Part shown: piece by piece, positions 1 to 8,825 of the stretch
How the letters are laid out: every line of letters starts with the position of its first letter
How positions within the stretch are numbered: position 1 is the stretch's first letter
From: QKMZ01 sp012965515
GTDB taxonomy: Bacteria > Cyanobacteriota > Vampirovibrionia > Obscuribacterales > Obscuribacteraceae
Direction of reading: 5' to 3'
Length of the DNA stretch: 64,000 nt
Assembly: GCA_937879965.1 (NCBI GenBank)
Contig: CALFMP010000036.1
Location: forward strand, 372,001-436,000
Program-made: the position numbers and the translations under genes
The notes under the pieces: model-generated
What the model was told of the DNA's origin: nothing
The model's input: only the letters and a program-made list of their open reading frames with translations
Database searches by the model: none

Positions 1-230
1 CGGGAATCAGCTACGACATTCAGCGCGCAGGCAATTTGAAATCAATGATCTTCGGCGGCGAAGGCTTGTTCCTCGCTACTCTTAAAGGAACCGGAACCGT
101 CTGGATGCAGAGTTTGCCTTTCTCAAGGCTCGCTAACAGAATTCTCGAACATGCACCCCAAAGCGGGGGCAATACGGTCGAGCAAGGCGGCGGTTTGATG
201 GGACTCGGCAGAATGTTCGAATCGGAGTAG
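1..230 (+). CDS. AIM24/TIGR00266 family protein, C-terminal end (5' cut by window)
   Basis: Only the last 75 residues are present; the frame is open from base 3 to the stop at 228-230. The segment FGGEGLFLATLKGTGTVW followed by QSLPFSRLANRI is the characteristic C-terminal part of the AIM24/TIGR00266 (formerly DUF124) family, a beta-rich fold of unknown biochemical role that is widespread in bacteria and related to the mitochondrial protein AIM24. The tail is glycine-rich. The function cannot be stated beyond family membership. The assignment rests on motif recognition in a fragment. Confidence 0.8.
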   Translation, partial: GISYDIQRAGNLKSMIFGGEGLFLATLKGTGTVWMQSLPFSRLANRILEHAPQSGGNTVEQGGGLMGLGRMFESE

Positions 231-305
231 TCGTCTCCAAGTCTTGCTACTCGAAGTTCTGTTTGCTTTGACATTTCTGTATTGTTCAGCGCACAATACG
301 AGCAG

Positions 306-1082
306 ATGAAAGCGAATGTTCTAGCCTTGATCCTTGTTATGCTGCAAACTTCAGCTTGCCTGTGTTTGAGCGTCCCTGCCTGTTCTGGCGCAGATGAGAT
401 CACGGCTATAAATGCTCGCATCTCTGCAGATTCGAAGAATTCTGATTTGTATTTGAAGCGGGCCGCTTTGAAGCTCAAGTATCTGGATTACGAAGCATGC
501 ATAGCAGATTTGAACCGCTCTATTGAACTAAAGCCAACGGCGGACAAGTACTTCATGCGTGCGATGGCGCGTCGGGAACTGGGAAAACTTGCTGATGCCG
601 AGCTGGATTTTGAAAAGTCTGCTCAGCTTGACCCGAGTTCTCAAAGTGCTTTTGCTGAACTCGCGTGCTTGGCGGCAAAATTGCGTCACTACGAGAAAGC
701 CAAAAAAGGCTTTGATGGACTATTCAAACTGAATCCCGGCAGGCTTGTTGAACGAAGTCGGCGTGCTGAAATGTACCTCCAGATGAAGAAGCCGCAGGAC
801 GCTCTTATCGATATTCAGGCTGTTTTGAAGAAAGACAAGGATAGCGGCGGGCGTTGCCATAGTCTTTTGGGACAAGCTTGCCTTCAGCTGCATCAATATG
901 ACAAAGCTGCTGAAGCCTTCAGTTACGCAATTAGGAAGAACGAATTCAATTTTGAAGCGCGAAAAGGGCGAGCAGAAGCATATGAGAAGCTAGGCAAGAC
1001 GAAATTGGCGCAACAAGACAGACGCGAACTCGAAGAGGATTTTTCAGAAGCATTTCACAACGCGCCTTTTCGAGCAAAATAG
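306..1082 (+). CDS. exported TPR-repeat protein
   Basis: A 258-residue protein. An upstream TTG at 282 would lengthen it, but the ATG at 306 gives a clean signal peptide (MKAN, then a hydrophobic stretch to about residue 25 with cysteines near the cleavage region), so 306 is preferred. From about residue 40 to the end it consists of tetratricopeptide-type helical pairs with the usual A-x-x-D/L-x-x-A-I-x-L-x-P spacing, for example near AELDFEKSAQLDPSS. TPR domains bind other proteins; no catalytic domain is present. It converges with the L,D-transpeptidase gene only 8 bases downstream. A role in envelope protein assembly is possible but not shown. Confidence 0.8.
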   Translation: MKANVLALILVMLQTSACLCLSVPACSGADEITAINARISADSKNSDLYLKRAALKLKYLDYEACIADLNRSIELKPTADKYFMRAMARRELGKLADAELDFEKSAQLDPSSQSAFAELACLAAKLRHYEKAKKGFDGLFKLNPGRLVERSRRAEMYLQMKKPQDALIDIQAVLKKDKDSGGRCHSLLGQACLQLHQYDKAAEAFSYAIRKNEFNFEARKGRAEAYEKLGKTKLAQQDRRELEEDFSEAFHNAPFRAK

Positions 1083-1090
1083 CCCGCCCG

Positions 1091-1759
1091 TCAAGCCGCT
1101 TTTCTCGATCCGAAATCTGACTTGTTGAGCACTGTTCCTCTGAATCTGCGCACCACGTAAACTGGTGTTCCTGCGCGCACCATTCCGTAGAGTTGAGAGA
1201 TGTCACTGTTGGAATGGCGGATACAACCATGGCTAACGCTCTTGCGTATCAGGTTTGGCTGATTGGTGCCGTGCAGGAGTAGCTCATATTTGTTCAGATA
1301 AATTGCTGCCACACCAAGAGGATTATTGCGATCTTGATTGTATGGTTTGTAGCGTCGCTTCTTATTTTTGATGGTCTTCGGAACAATCCATTCAGGATAT
1401 TGCTTTTTTCCTGTCACTGTATATCTTCCGGAAGGAGTTGGTTTGTCTTGTGAGCCGATGGCGTTGGAGATTGTCAGCACTCGCACAACGCCACGTTCTT
1501 GAAGCTGCAATGCATAGGTGTTATGACTCCCTTTATCCACAATTACGACTGTCGGTTTGTCAGATTTGTAGCCGTTCATTTTCATTATTGGACCAAGTAC
1601 GTAGTGGTTGTTTACGAAAACTCCATCTCGCTTTGCCTGTTCAGCCTTTGTAGCCTTCTTTGCCGATTTGCCGGGAGCCTCAGCAGAGGCTGCATTTGCG
1701 ACAACGGATTGGCACATGAGTATTGCCATTATTATTGCCATGTACCGATGTAGACGCAT
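1091..1759 (-). CDS. L,D-transpeptidase (YkuD domain)
   Basis: A 222-residue exported enzyme with an N-terminal signal peptide ending near ANAASA (about residue 24). The YkuD domain carries the expected catalytic signature: His163 in LLHGTNQP and SHGCIRHSNSD with His177, Gly178 and the nucleophile Cys179. Enzymes of this family form 3-3 peptidoglycan cross-links or attach proteins to peptidoglycan in the periplasm. There is no LysM or other wall-binding domain, so it is a minimal single-domain form. Eighteen bases separate it from the upstream M23 peptidase gene on the same strand, which suggests one transcript for two peptidoglycan enzymes. Confidence 0.92.
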   Translation of the reverse strand: MRLHRYMAIIMAILMCQSVVANAASAEAPGKSAKKATKAEQAKRDGVFVNNHYVLGPIMKMNGYKSDKPTVVIVDKGSHNTYALQLQERGVVRVLTISNAIGSQDKPTPSGRYTVTGKKQYPEWIVPKTIKNKKRRYKPYNQDRNNPLGVAAIYLNKYELLLHGTNQPNLIRKSVSHGCIRHSNSDISQLYGMVRAGTPVYVVRRFRGTVLNKSDFGSRKAA

Positions 1760-1777
1760 GGGATGCTTCCTCCTTTC

Positions 1778-2437
1778 TTATCGTTTTTGGTTGTGTGTCT
1801 TGTAGACTTCATATGGATCGAGTGCGCGGGCTTGCCACCATTTTTTTTCCGGAGTCAATACGGAAATTGAAAAATGCAGGTGCGGTGTGTTCGGTGGTGC
1901 ATTACCGGAAGTTCCCACAAAACCTATTACTTGCCCGCGTTTCACCTTGTCGCCTTCTTTCAAAGTCGGTTCATATTTTTCCAGATGGGCGTAGTAATAA
2001 ACATATTGTCCGCTCGGATCTATTTGGTAGATGGTGTTGCCACCAAAGCGGCTTTGAAACAGCTTTCCAATCGTGCCATCTTCCACTGCCTTAACAGGAG
2101 TGTTGCGCGGCGCCACAATGTCTGCAGCACCGTGAGTGGTATCTCCTCTTTTTTCGAAGAAAGAGCCTTTAAGGTTTTCCGGTGAAACCCCTTCAACCGG
2201 AAGTAAAAGATTACGCGCCGCTAGATCTTTTATCGCTGCGGATAATTGTGCGTCGGACACAGCAATCTTGTATTCCGGTGGTTTGTTGACTGAATCGACC
2301 TTCTGACCGTGATGCTGTGAAGCATGTTCTAATGGCTCCGAATGCGCGAGCAATTGTGTAAAACACACTTGCACAATGGCGATCAGGATAGCGATGGTTA
2401 GTGCTTGTGAAATACTGATTTTTCTCTTGCGCAGCAT
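1778..2437 (-). CDS. M23 family (LytM-type) peptidase
   Basis: A 219-residue protein with a signal anchor at about residues 11-30. The peptidase domain shows the zinc-binding pattern of lysostaphin/LytM enzymes: His102 and Asp106 in THGAADIVAP, His151 in YYAHLE and the H-L-H motif at 186-188. All expected ligands are present, so it is likely an active endopeptidase cutting peptide cross-bridges in peptidoglycan. It sits just upstream of the L,D-transpeptidase gene on the same strand, a natural pairing of wall cutting and wall joining. Confidence 0.9.
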   Translation of the reverse strand: MLRKRKISISQALTIAILIAIVQVCFTQLLAHSEPLEHASQHHGQKVDSVNKPPEYKIAVSDAQLSAAIKDLAARNLLLPVEGVSPENLKGSFFEKRGDTTHGAADIVAPRNTPVKAVEDGTIGKLFQSRFGGNTIYQIDPSGQYVYYYAHLEKYEPTLKEGDKVKRGQVIGFVGTSGNAPPNTPHLHFSISVLTPEKKWWQARALDPYEVYKTHNQKR

Positions 2438-2591
2438 CTAACTCGTTATCCTATTTTTGAAAACATCGAAAGGTGCGGGGAAATTAGGCGATTTATGTAT
2501 GCGTGCAGAAAGTCGGGAACTCTCAAGGAGTTCTCGTATGCTCTGCAAAGCGAAGACTGCCTAGAATGCCGTAAGTTCCCATACGGTTGGG

Positions 2592-3680
2592 TTAAGCGGC
2601 AATTTCCACCGGTACAACTTCCAGCGCTCCCGGCTTGGTGTTTTGCTCTTCTATAGCAGTCAGAAACGCCACTAAAGTCATCTCTTTCATACTCAGCCCC
2701 GTGCGTCTTCTGATTGGAACGTTTAATTTTCGCAAGATAGAAGGCAATGTACCTTCTTCTGCCGCAGCCAGAATCGCTGAGTGAATATAGCTCTTGCGAC
2801 AGACCGCTGGAGTATTTCCCAAAGCTTGAGCGGCAGCTTTTACGGCGGCACTGATGGCTCGTTTTTGAGCCGTTTTGCTGAGGTTCTCCTGCATGGTACT
2901 CAGTTCACAGAGCGCTGTTACGCTTCCCTTCCATGTTCTGAAATCCTTCGCAGTGACTGATTCTCTGGAAACTTCGAACAAATAGGAGTTAACATCGGAA
3001 GAAGTTATGGCAACAAATTCGTCATTAGCATTCTGGTAAGAAAATAGAAACTCGCCATCGCTTTTCTCGCAGTCCTCAATAACTGCAGCCAATGCGTCAT
3101 CGCTGCAATTCAATTCTATATGTTTGCCTGACTTTCCTTTGAAATTGAACTTGAGGTTATTTTCCGAACGTTCTACGTGCTCTGACGAAAGGGTCGTCGC
3201 TCCACGAGAATCGTTCGCGGCAAGATATTGTTTGTTGCCTATCCGCAAACAGGCTTTATCCAGCAATCGAACTACTGCTGCGACAACGCGCCTTTTGCTA
3301 AGCTCGTTGATTTTTAGATCATTTTGCACGTTTCTTCGAATCGAAGGCAGTAATCTGGCAAATTGACGTAGTCTCCCATACTTATGCGCTGCGCTGGCCT
3401 CGTGCCACTTCGGGTGATAAATGTATTGTTTCCTGCCCGCATCATCAAAACCAGTTGCTTGTATGTGCCCGTTACCATCAATGCAGATCCACACATTTTT
3501 CCATGCCGGCGGAATCACCAGACTAGCCAGTCTTTCACGTGTTTTCTTACAAGAAATCACCTTTCCGGATTCATCTAAAAACTTGAAGCCCTTGCCGCAT
3601 TTCTGGCGCGTGTAGCCCGCTGCAAAGTCTTGTATATACGTGAGTCCTGCGCTCAATGCGCGTGCTTGCCAATCTTTCAT
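2592..3680 (-). CDS. DNA topoisomerase IB (poxvirus/eukaryotic type)
   Basis: A 362-residue cytoplasmic enzyme that relaxes supercoiled DNA through a 3'-phosphotyrosine intermediate. Family landmarks are in order: an N-terminal domain with IPPAWKNVWIC, the segment ATGFDDAGRKQYIYHPKW, then the catalytic domain with RLLDKACLRIGN, RGATTL, FRTWKGS and finally CRKSYIHSAI, whose Tyr occupies the nucleophile position. The length is typical of bacterial members. Topoisomerase IB is patchily distributed in bacteria. It follows an unrelated exported protein gene on the same strand after 98 bases. Confidence 0.92.
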   Translation of the reverse strand: MKDWQARALSAGLTYIQDFAAGYTRQKCGKGFKFLDESGKVISCKKTRERLASLVIPPAWKNVWICIDGNGHIQATGFDDAGRKQYIYHPKWHEASAAHKYGRLRQFARLLPSIRRNVQNDLKINELSKRRVVAAVVRLLDKACLRIGNKQYLAANDSRGATTLSSEHVERSENNLKFNFKGKSGKHIELNCSDDALAAVIEDCEKSDGEFLFSYQNANDEFVAITSSDVNSYLFEVSRESVTAKDFRTWKGSVTALCELSTMQENLSKTAQKRAISAAVKAAAQALGNTPAVCRKSYIHSAILAAAEEGTLPSILRKLNVPIRRRTGLSMKEMTLVAFLTAIEEQNTKPGALEVVPVEIAA

Positions 3681-3778
3681 GTCGTTCCGTCACTGTTTTT
3701 TCAATGTAGTTACAGAACGGAATCGGGTATCAGAAGTTCCCGCATCTTCAGCAACAGCGCAGAATCTCTATCTTCATG

Positions 3779-4558
3779 TTACTTGTCCAAGAACATATCT
3801 TCCAACAAATTCACTGCTTGCTCTTTCTTCTTTTGACGCTGCGTCACTTCACTAAGAGATTTGGCGATTTTGAAATTGCTTTGATAGCGAAACTCGGAAG
3901 CAGGTACAGAAACTTCCATAATGGCATTCGTATCAAGCGCCGTATCGACCCTCTTATTAGGATAGTTTCTTGTACGCCTCAGCAGCAGCCCGTTCTCAGT
4001 AGGAAGCCCATATATCCCGCGCAAGAAATTTTGAACACCCGGTTCGAATTTCATAAACTTGCCAAGCAAGAATTCCTCTGATTTGAACTCTGCAGACCTG
4101 CTAGCACTTTCCCTATAGATCATTTCTACTTGCTCTTTCACCGGGTCTGAACTGTCCAATGTGCGCACAACCAGCTCTGCTGCTTTTCCTCTCCACATGG
4201 ATGGAACTCTAGATTTTTCTCTGGACTTTTCCTTGTCGACCAACCTGAATGCTCGATATCGCCATTCATCATTGTTAAAGGTCATTCCGATCTTTTCTTT
4301 TTCGTTGGTGATTTTTACGTCCCATTTTGGTGGCAAGGCAACACAAACAATGTGTTGCACCGGGCAAAGCATTTTTACACCGGCACTGCTCAAATAGATT
4401 GTGATGTTACCTTCCAAATGGCTGGTCTGTTCTATCTTCCAGACCTTAATCATCTTGCCCGAGTGCGAAGCCGCATGCGCGCCCAGCACTGCACACATAG
4501 TTGCAAGAGTTGTGGTGATAAGAACTGCTCGATTGATGTAAGACTGGAGGCGCCGCAA
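3779..4558 (-). CDS. exported protein of unknown function
   Basis: The reading frame extends upstream to 4834, but that part overlaps the divergent methyltransferase gene and has no protein character. A TTG at 4558 preceded by AGGGGG at good spacing gives a 259-residue product starting with a basic segment and a hydrophobic signal peptide that ends near LGAHA-AS. An ATG at 4651 is an alternative. The mature part is rich in Lys, Arg and Glu. I do not recognise a family. A similar secreted, charged design recurs in several neighbours. Confidence 0.55.
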   Translation of the reverse strand: MRRLQSYINRAVLITTTLATMCAVLGAHAASHSGKMIKVWKIEQTSHLEGNITIYLSSAGVKMLCPVQHIVCVALPPKWDVKITNEKEKIGMTFNNDEWRYRAFRLVDKEKSREKSRVPSMWRGKAAELVVRTLDSSDPVKEQVEMIYRESASRSAEFKSEEFLLGKFMKFEPGVQNFLRGIYGLPTENGLLLRRTRNYPNKRVDTALDTNAIMEVSVPASEFRYQSNFKIAKSLSEVTQRQKKKEQAVNLLEDMFLDK

Positions 4559-4717
4559 TAGAAAAACCCCCTGGGGGCGTCCTACTAGTATTATCCCCCA
4601 AAAAAGAACAATTCCACGCCTCTGGGAGGCGCACCGGCGCTGCTGCGTCATTTGGTCGTCATGATGATAGGATCGTCTGCCTGCACTAATGCCTGTACAG
4701 GCTTTGAGAGGAATCCA

Positions 4718-5326
4718 ATGAGCACGGAAATAAGCTGGGAAGATCATTATAAGAACGCGACCGAGCGTTTGCCGTGGGATATCGGCACACCCGCACCGGA
4801 GCTTCAGGATGCTTTTACAGAGTTGAATTTGCATGGCAAGCCGGTTTTAGAAATTGGCTGTGGAACCGGCACCAATGCCATTTGGATGGCCCAACAAAAT
4901 TGCCGGGTGGCGGCAACCGACATTTCTCCGACGGCAATTGAACAGGCGAAGGCCAAGACAAGCGAAGCTAAAGTCGATGTCGAGTATTTGCTGGCTGATA
5001 TCTGTGAAGCTCCGGCGGTTCAGGATGGTACGGTAGATTTTGTCTTCGACAGAGGCGTTTATCACGTCATGTCACCCGAAAAAAGAGCGGTCTTCGCCAA
5101 GCGTGTCGCAGATTCTTTGAGCAGTGGCGGACACTGGCTCTGTATGGCGGGCTCAAAGGACGAAGTGAGAGAAAACCCGGAGGTGGGACCGCCTCAATTG
5201 TCTGCAGTCGAAGTGATAGAGCCGATGGAAAAACTATTCGAGATCCACAAACTGGCTCGCGCGCACTTTCAGCTGCCCAGTGGAAGCAAGCATGTTGCCT
5301 GGATTGTGCTGTCGAAGAAGCGTTAG
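4718..5326 (+). CDS. class I SAM-dependent methyltransferase
   Basis: A 202-residue protein starting at the ATG at 4718, which has GAGAGG a few bases upstream; the longer frame from 4652 adds a segment with no family match. Motif I is VLEIGCGTGTNAIWMA, followed by the acidic ATDISPTAIEQAKAK strand and the VDFVFDRGVYHVM region. The sequence opens with a WEDHYKNATERLPWDIG segment, as in small thiopurine/tellurite-type or ubiquinone/menaquinone-like methyltransferases. The substrate cannot be inferred. The gene is divergent from the exported protein at 3779-4558. Confidence 0.85.
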   Translation: MSTEISWEDHYKNATERLPWDIGTPAPELQDAFTELNLHGKPVLEIGCGTGTNAIWMAQQNCRVAATDISPTAIEQAKAKTSEAKVDVEYLLADICEAPAVQDGTVDFVFDRGVYHVMSPEKRAVFAKRVADSLSSGGHWLCMAGSKDEVRENPEVGPPQLSAVEVIEPMEKLFEIHKLARAHFQLPSGSKHVAWIVLSKKR

Positions 5327-5554
5327 GGCATTGGCCTAAATTTGTTTTGGATTGCGGCAGTAAGATTCGACCTGGGTCTTTAGCGCGAAAATTTCTCCCT
5401 CGGGATGCCATTTAGTCCCGCGGGAATTGGGAATGGTTTTGCTGTAACCATTGCGGCACAACGTTTTTGAGAATTCCACAAAGCTGCCACAAAGATATGG
5501 TCAAATCTATCATTGCCGATTGCGGCACCCCTTACTAAGCACCAGGTCCAAACT

Positions 5555-6337
5555 ATGAATAACAGGCACTTCCTCGCCTTTGCGCTTTCTTCGCTGGTAG
5601 CCCTTTGCTCCAATTCCATGGCTTTTGCTGCCGAAGTTGCTGGTTCTGTTGAAACCACTCCGCTTGAGGTTCAATACACTTCCGTAAGCGGTGATCTGAC
5701 CACACACTTGAAACAGCTTGAGTCGCTTGGTGGAGGCATTGCTCCATTTGTCGCTCGCCAGAAGCAAATCGATCAGGTGTTCACGGCAGGCGATCATGAA
5801 AACGCCGTCAGGGATTTGGTTCACCTTAATAAGAGCGTGACCGACCAATTGGCTAATCTGAAAGCGTTGCGAACCGCGAAAAGAGTTTCAGCACCGAGCA
5901 AGGCTGCAATCGCTATGCCTGTCTCTTCTTCCAGCTCGCTGGTCGTGTCGCCTGCCAGCATGGGTGAATTGAGCAAGTTGATGGTCGTGAACCAGACAGG
6001 GACCGGCAGCTACTCGAGCTACGAAGGCGATGCAGATGGTTTTGCAAAAACAGTGGCAAAGGACATCATCGCCAGAGAACTCGGCAATCTCGGAATCCCC
6101 TGCAAAGGACCATTTCGCGTGGAAAGATTCCGCAACCTTCAGCGTATAAACGAACTGCGTCTAAAGGGTCAGAGAATTGATGGTTATCTCGACTTCCACA
6201 AAAGAACGGAAGATTTGGCAGCCCTGGCAAAAAACGATCCTTCTCGTCTCGGCCAACTGAGCAGTGAAGTTCGTTATCTCGAACAGCAATTAGGTCTATC
6301 TCCACTAACCGGTTCGCTTAAAGTCAGTACTTACTAA
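5555..6337 (+). CDS. exported protein of unknown function
   Basis: A 260-residue product from the ATG at 5555, preceded by AGGT; the frame runs upstream to 5513 but this ATG begins a standard signal peptide (MNNRHFLAFALSS, cleavage near AFA-AE). The mature protein is helical, with a Ser/Ala/Val-rich spacer around residues 110-140 and a charged C-terminal half that could form coiled coils. No family is recognised. A stem-loop follows the stop at 6344-6368. Confidence 0.65.
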   Translation: MNNRHFLAFALSSLVALCSNSMAFAAEVAGSVETTPLEVQYTSVSGDLTTHLKQLESLGGGIAPFVARQKQIDQVFTAGDHENAVRDLVHLNKSVTDQLANLKALRTAKRVSAPSKAAIAMPVSSSSSLVVSPASMGELSKLMVVNQTGTGSYSSYEGDADGFAKTVAKDIIARELGNLGIPCKGPFRVERFRNLQRINELRLKGQRIDGYLDFHKRTEDLAALAKNDPSRLGQLSSEVRYLEQQLGLSPLTGSLKVSTY

Positions 6338-6343
6338 GAATGC

Positions 6344-6368
6344 AGGGCGGCACTAATTGCCGCCCTTT
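6344..6368 (+). terminator. stem-loop after the exported protein gene
   Basis: Perfect 9-bp inverted repeat AGGGCGGCA / TGCCGCCCT with a 5-base loop, followed by only three T residues. It begins 6 bases after the stop at 6337. The short T run makes it a weak or attenuating terminator. Confidence 0.55.
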
Positions 6369-6422
6369 CGGTAGATTCGAATATTTCGAAAGTGTCGAAT
6401 TTGCTGAGGAGCGTAAATCACT

Positions 6423-7952
6423 ATGTCCTTCTCCGATACTGCTCACCAATTAGAAGCAACCGACAGGTTGCTTACACAAGCTGGAGAATTGGCTGCTCAT
6501 GGTAGATTTGCCGAAGCAGAAAAGTTGTATCAGGAAAGCTTAAAGCACATCGTCAATTTATACGGTGCAAGAAGTCTTAAAGCCTGTTCTTGCCTCCTGG
6601 ATCTCGCCGATATCTATTATCACAATGAGCAATACGCTGAAGTCATCACTTTGCTTGAGCAGGTACTTGTCACCAATCAGAGTGAAGAGATTTTCGCTGA
6701 TGAAAAGTTGCTTTCCATCAAATTCAAGTTGGGGCGAGCGCTGGAGAAAAGCGGCAATTTAAGACAAGCTGGTCAATGCTATGCAGAAGTTCTCAACGAA
6801 GCAAATATCATCTGCGGACCAGTCTCACCATTTACGAAGACGGTCGCAGAATGCGTGAGATCTTTAGCGAAGCGCACCGGTGCCGTGCCTCACGTTGAGA
6901 GTTTAGACAGCAAGCTTGGTCAGATTCAGACCGGACAATTCACACAGCAAGGAACTGCCCGCACACAGTACGATACTTCGCAACTTGAGAGGCTAAGACA
7001 ATCAACGAGCATGAATCTTCCGGAGGCTGCGCCAGTTAATACGGAGGCGTCAGAAACATGCTTGGAATCACAGAAGCATAGATTCGTTCGCGTAGTGCCA
7101 AAGACGCGCACCTATGACTCTCAAACCGCCACTGCTCCAATCCTGCTGCGTCGCCACATGCGCGCAATCATTACTATTCCTGCGGCATGCGTGCTTGTTC
7201 TCTGGCTGTTCTTATCCGGAGTTCTGGATGATAAGGGCGGTCATGGTTTCGACAAAGCGAAGGAAACTGGAGCGAGTGCAACTGCTGCATTGAACCCGGC
7301 TTCATTGGCTGAGTTTGCCGGACAGTATAGTTCTACCGATGGAGTCAAACGGTTCGAAGTTCAAGATGGTGGTAAAGGAATTTTGGCACTTGGAGCCGAA
7401 ACTGAAGAAGTCAAAGTTTCTAAGCTTTCAGGCGAGCTTTATGCTGAAACTGAAGGTTTGCGAGTTGTTTTCAGAACAAGTGGAAATTCACTCGTCGATG
7501 AGAAGGGGGTAAAACTCTTCAAACGAGGAACGCCCGAACTTGGAGTAGTGGCGGCTGCCCGCAAGCTGGCTGATGATTTCAACCGTTATTATGCACGATA
7601 TGGCAAGTATCCACGTTCGCAAATGGCTCTTCAGTCTGCTGGAATTTCCTACAGCAACGCTCTTTCACTGCGACCTACTCAACCTAAGTTGATGGCGGTC
7701 AGCTCGGACAATGCAAGTTCGTCGATGACGCTTTCGGATTATCAAAATGCCAACTGGATGGCTGCGAACTTGATGGCGATGAACGGAGCAATGGGAGAAC
7801 CCGGCGGAATCGAGGTACATGTATTCCCGGTCTCCAGCGTTGGCGAAACGGTCTTTATCAGGGGATTTGATCGAGACGGTCAGCTCTTGCCCAGCAGCAC
7901 AGCCGGCAAATGCTTCACCCTTGTGCTCGTGGCTGGAGCCGTTAGCAAATAG
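6423..7952 (+). CDS. TPR-domain membrane protein
   Basis: A 509-residue protein with GAGGAG upstream of the ATG at 6423. Residues 1 to about 150 form TPR units of the kinesin-light-chain type (AEKLYQESLKHIVNLYG, YAEVITLLEQVL). A linker rich in Gln and Thr leads to one transmembrane helix at about 245-263 (IITIPAACVLVLWLF), so the TPR part is probably cytoplasmic and the C-terminal half exported. That half has a beta-rich segment (FAGQYSSTDGVKRFEV) and a final part reminiscent of pilin-like tails (KLADDFNRYYARYGKYP), but no family assignment is possible. Confidence 0.75.
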   Translation: MSFSDTAHQLEATDRLLTQAGELAAHGRFAEAEKLYQESLKHIVNLYGARSLKACSCLLDLADIYYHNEQYAEVITLLEQVLVTNQSEEIFADEKLLSIKFKLGRALEKSGNLRQAGQCYAEVLNEANIICGPVSPFTKTVAECVRSLAKRTGAVPHVESLDSKLGQIQTGQFTQQGTARTQYDTSQLERLRQSTSMNLPEAAPVNTEASETCLESQKHRFVRVVPKTRTYDSQTATAPILLRRHMRAIITIPAACVLVLWLFLSGVLDDKGGHGFDKAKETGASATAALNPASLAEFAGQYSSTDGVKRFEVQDGGKGILALGAETEEVKVSKLSGELYAETEGLRVVFRTSGNSLVDEKGVKLFKRGTPELGVVAAARKLADDFNRYYARYGKYPRSQMALQSAGISYSNALSLRPTQPKLMAVSSDNASSSMTLSDYQNANWMAANLMAMNGAMGEPGGIEVHVFPVSSVGETVFIRGFDRDGQLLPSSTAGKCFTLVLVAGAVSK

Positions 7953-8192
7953 CCTCGCATTTGGCCGGAGCCATCCCGGAGGCATTTTTTGCCGGATGGA
8001 TGCGGGCGCTCCATCCTCAAGTTCTTTCAGTTTCGCTCAATTCGTTTATTCCAAACACCAAAAGAGAGCCTCTCGGCCCTCTTCTGATGCGCTCCCAATT
8101 CGTTGTCTCGCTTTCTTAAACACGAGATCGGGAAAAGTGTTTTTCAATTCATGCTTGAACGTTTTATGAACCTGTTTTTGCACCTGCTTTTT
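7953..8192. other. intergenic region between convergent genes
   Basis: 240 bases with no convincing gene. A run of six T at 7985-7990 follows a weak GCCTC/GAGGC pairing (7952-7956 with 7979-7983), and a 7-bp hairpin GGATGGA/TCCATCC lies at 7994-8016. These may end transcription of the TPR gene. Confidence 0.4.
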
Positions 8193-8561
8193 TTAGTTTT
8201 GAACGGATGCAACTTCCCAGGTGAGGTTGTTTGCTGCATGCGCATCTAATACCGATTCAAGTTGGTCAAGCTTGCGCATGATCGCCGTATTGTTGCGCGA
8301 CGTGCTGTCAATCGAGAAGTAGTCGTTTTCCGCCCGCGCGCCGTCCAGGTCGCGTTGCAGTTGTGCCATTTCATAGCCATTGATCAAACCGGCATCGAAG
8401 GCGCATTGAATTTCACTCGAGATTTGCTCTTCGCGCTGATTTACTGGACCACGCATGTGGTGAGCGGTAAAGGGAGTGTCTGCAAATGCCGCCGGTGTCG
8501 ATAGGAATGCTAGTACTATAAGTGGTGCCATGACTTCTGGTTTGATACTCGAGAGCTTCAT
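8193..8561 (-). CDS. small exported protein with one copy of the EF-hand-like repeat
   Basis: A 122-residue protein with a signal peptide (hydrophobic stretch at about 11-25, cleavage near AFA-DT). The mature part is essentially a single unit of about 75 residues resembling the 11-fold repeat of the 940-residue protein at 34909-37731. The aligned segments are NQREEQISSEIQCAFDAGLI against RQVQIERRIRDAISSGRLT, and MRKLDQLESVL against LDLDKLSRDLE. This similarity was seen by eye and both proteins are exported. The function is unknown. It may be a one-unit paralogue or a partner of the long protein. Confidence 0.7.
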   Translation of the reverse strand: MKLSSIKPEVMAPLIVLAFLSTPAAFADTPFTAHHMRGPVNQREEQISSEIQCAFDAGLINGYEMAQLQRDLDGARAENDYFSIDSTSRNNTAIMRKLDQLESVLDAHAANNLTWEVASVQN

Positions 8562-8696
8562 GATCGTATTCTCCTAAACTTATTGGCGAGACATCTGTTT
8601 GATTGAGCACATTCGTTTCAGTGCTTACATTGCCAACATAGGCAGAATTTGTGAGGGACCCGTGAATATAGAGTGTCTTAAGCTTTCAGCCTAAAG

Positions 8697-8747
8697 CCCC
8701 AGCTCGATTGGGGGACACCCTTATGGACTAGCCCGAACGGGTGTTTT
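8697..8747 (+). promoter_or_regulatory. two-hairpin leader upstream of the TPR gene
   Basis: CCCC (8697-8700) pairs with GGGG (8710-8713), and directly after it ACACCC (8715-8720) pairs with GGGTGT (8739-8744) followed by TTTT. The second hairpin with its T tract looks like an intrinsic terminator or attenuator about 80 bases ahead of the ATG at 8826. Its loop contains CCCGAACGGG, which could form a competing small hairpin. No known riboswitch class is recognised. Confidence 0.4.
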
Positions 8748-8825
8748 CAGACTTTCCCTACTCTTGCTAGGATGAATTTGGGTCGGTTCCGGCTGCGTGC
8801 TATGGTGAACCGCTGAGGGGGGATT

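Noticed and set aside
2517..2533. GAACTC/GAGTTC hairpin after the topoisomerase gene
   Set aside because: Only 6 bp with no T tract on the relevant strand; too weak to call a terminator.
4559..4834. N-terminal extension of the exported protein at 3779-4558
   Set aside because: It overlaps the divergent methyltransferase gene and has no signal peptide, while a TTG with a good ribosome site begins a proper one at 4558.
5350..5525. Three scattered ATTGCGGCA words before the exported protein gene
   Set aside because: Short, unevenly spaced words with no link to a promoter; could be chance.
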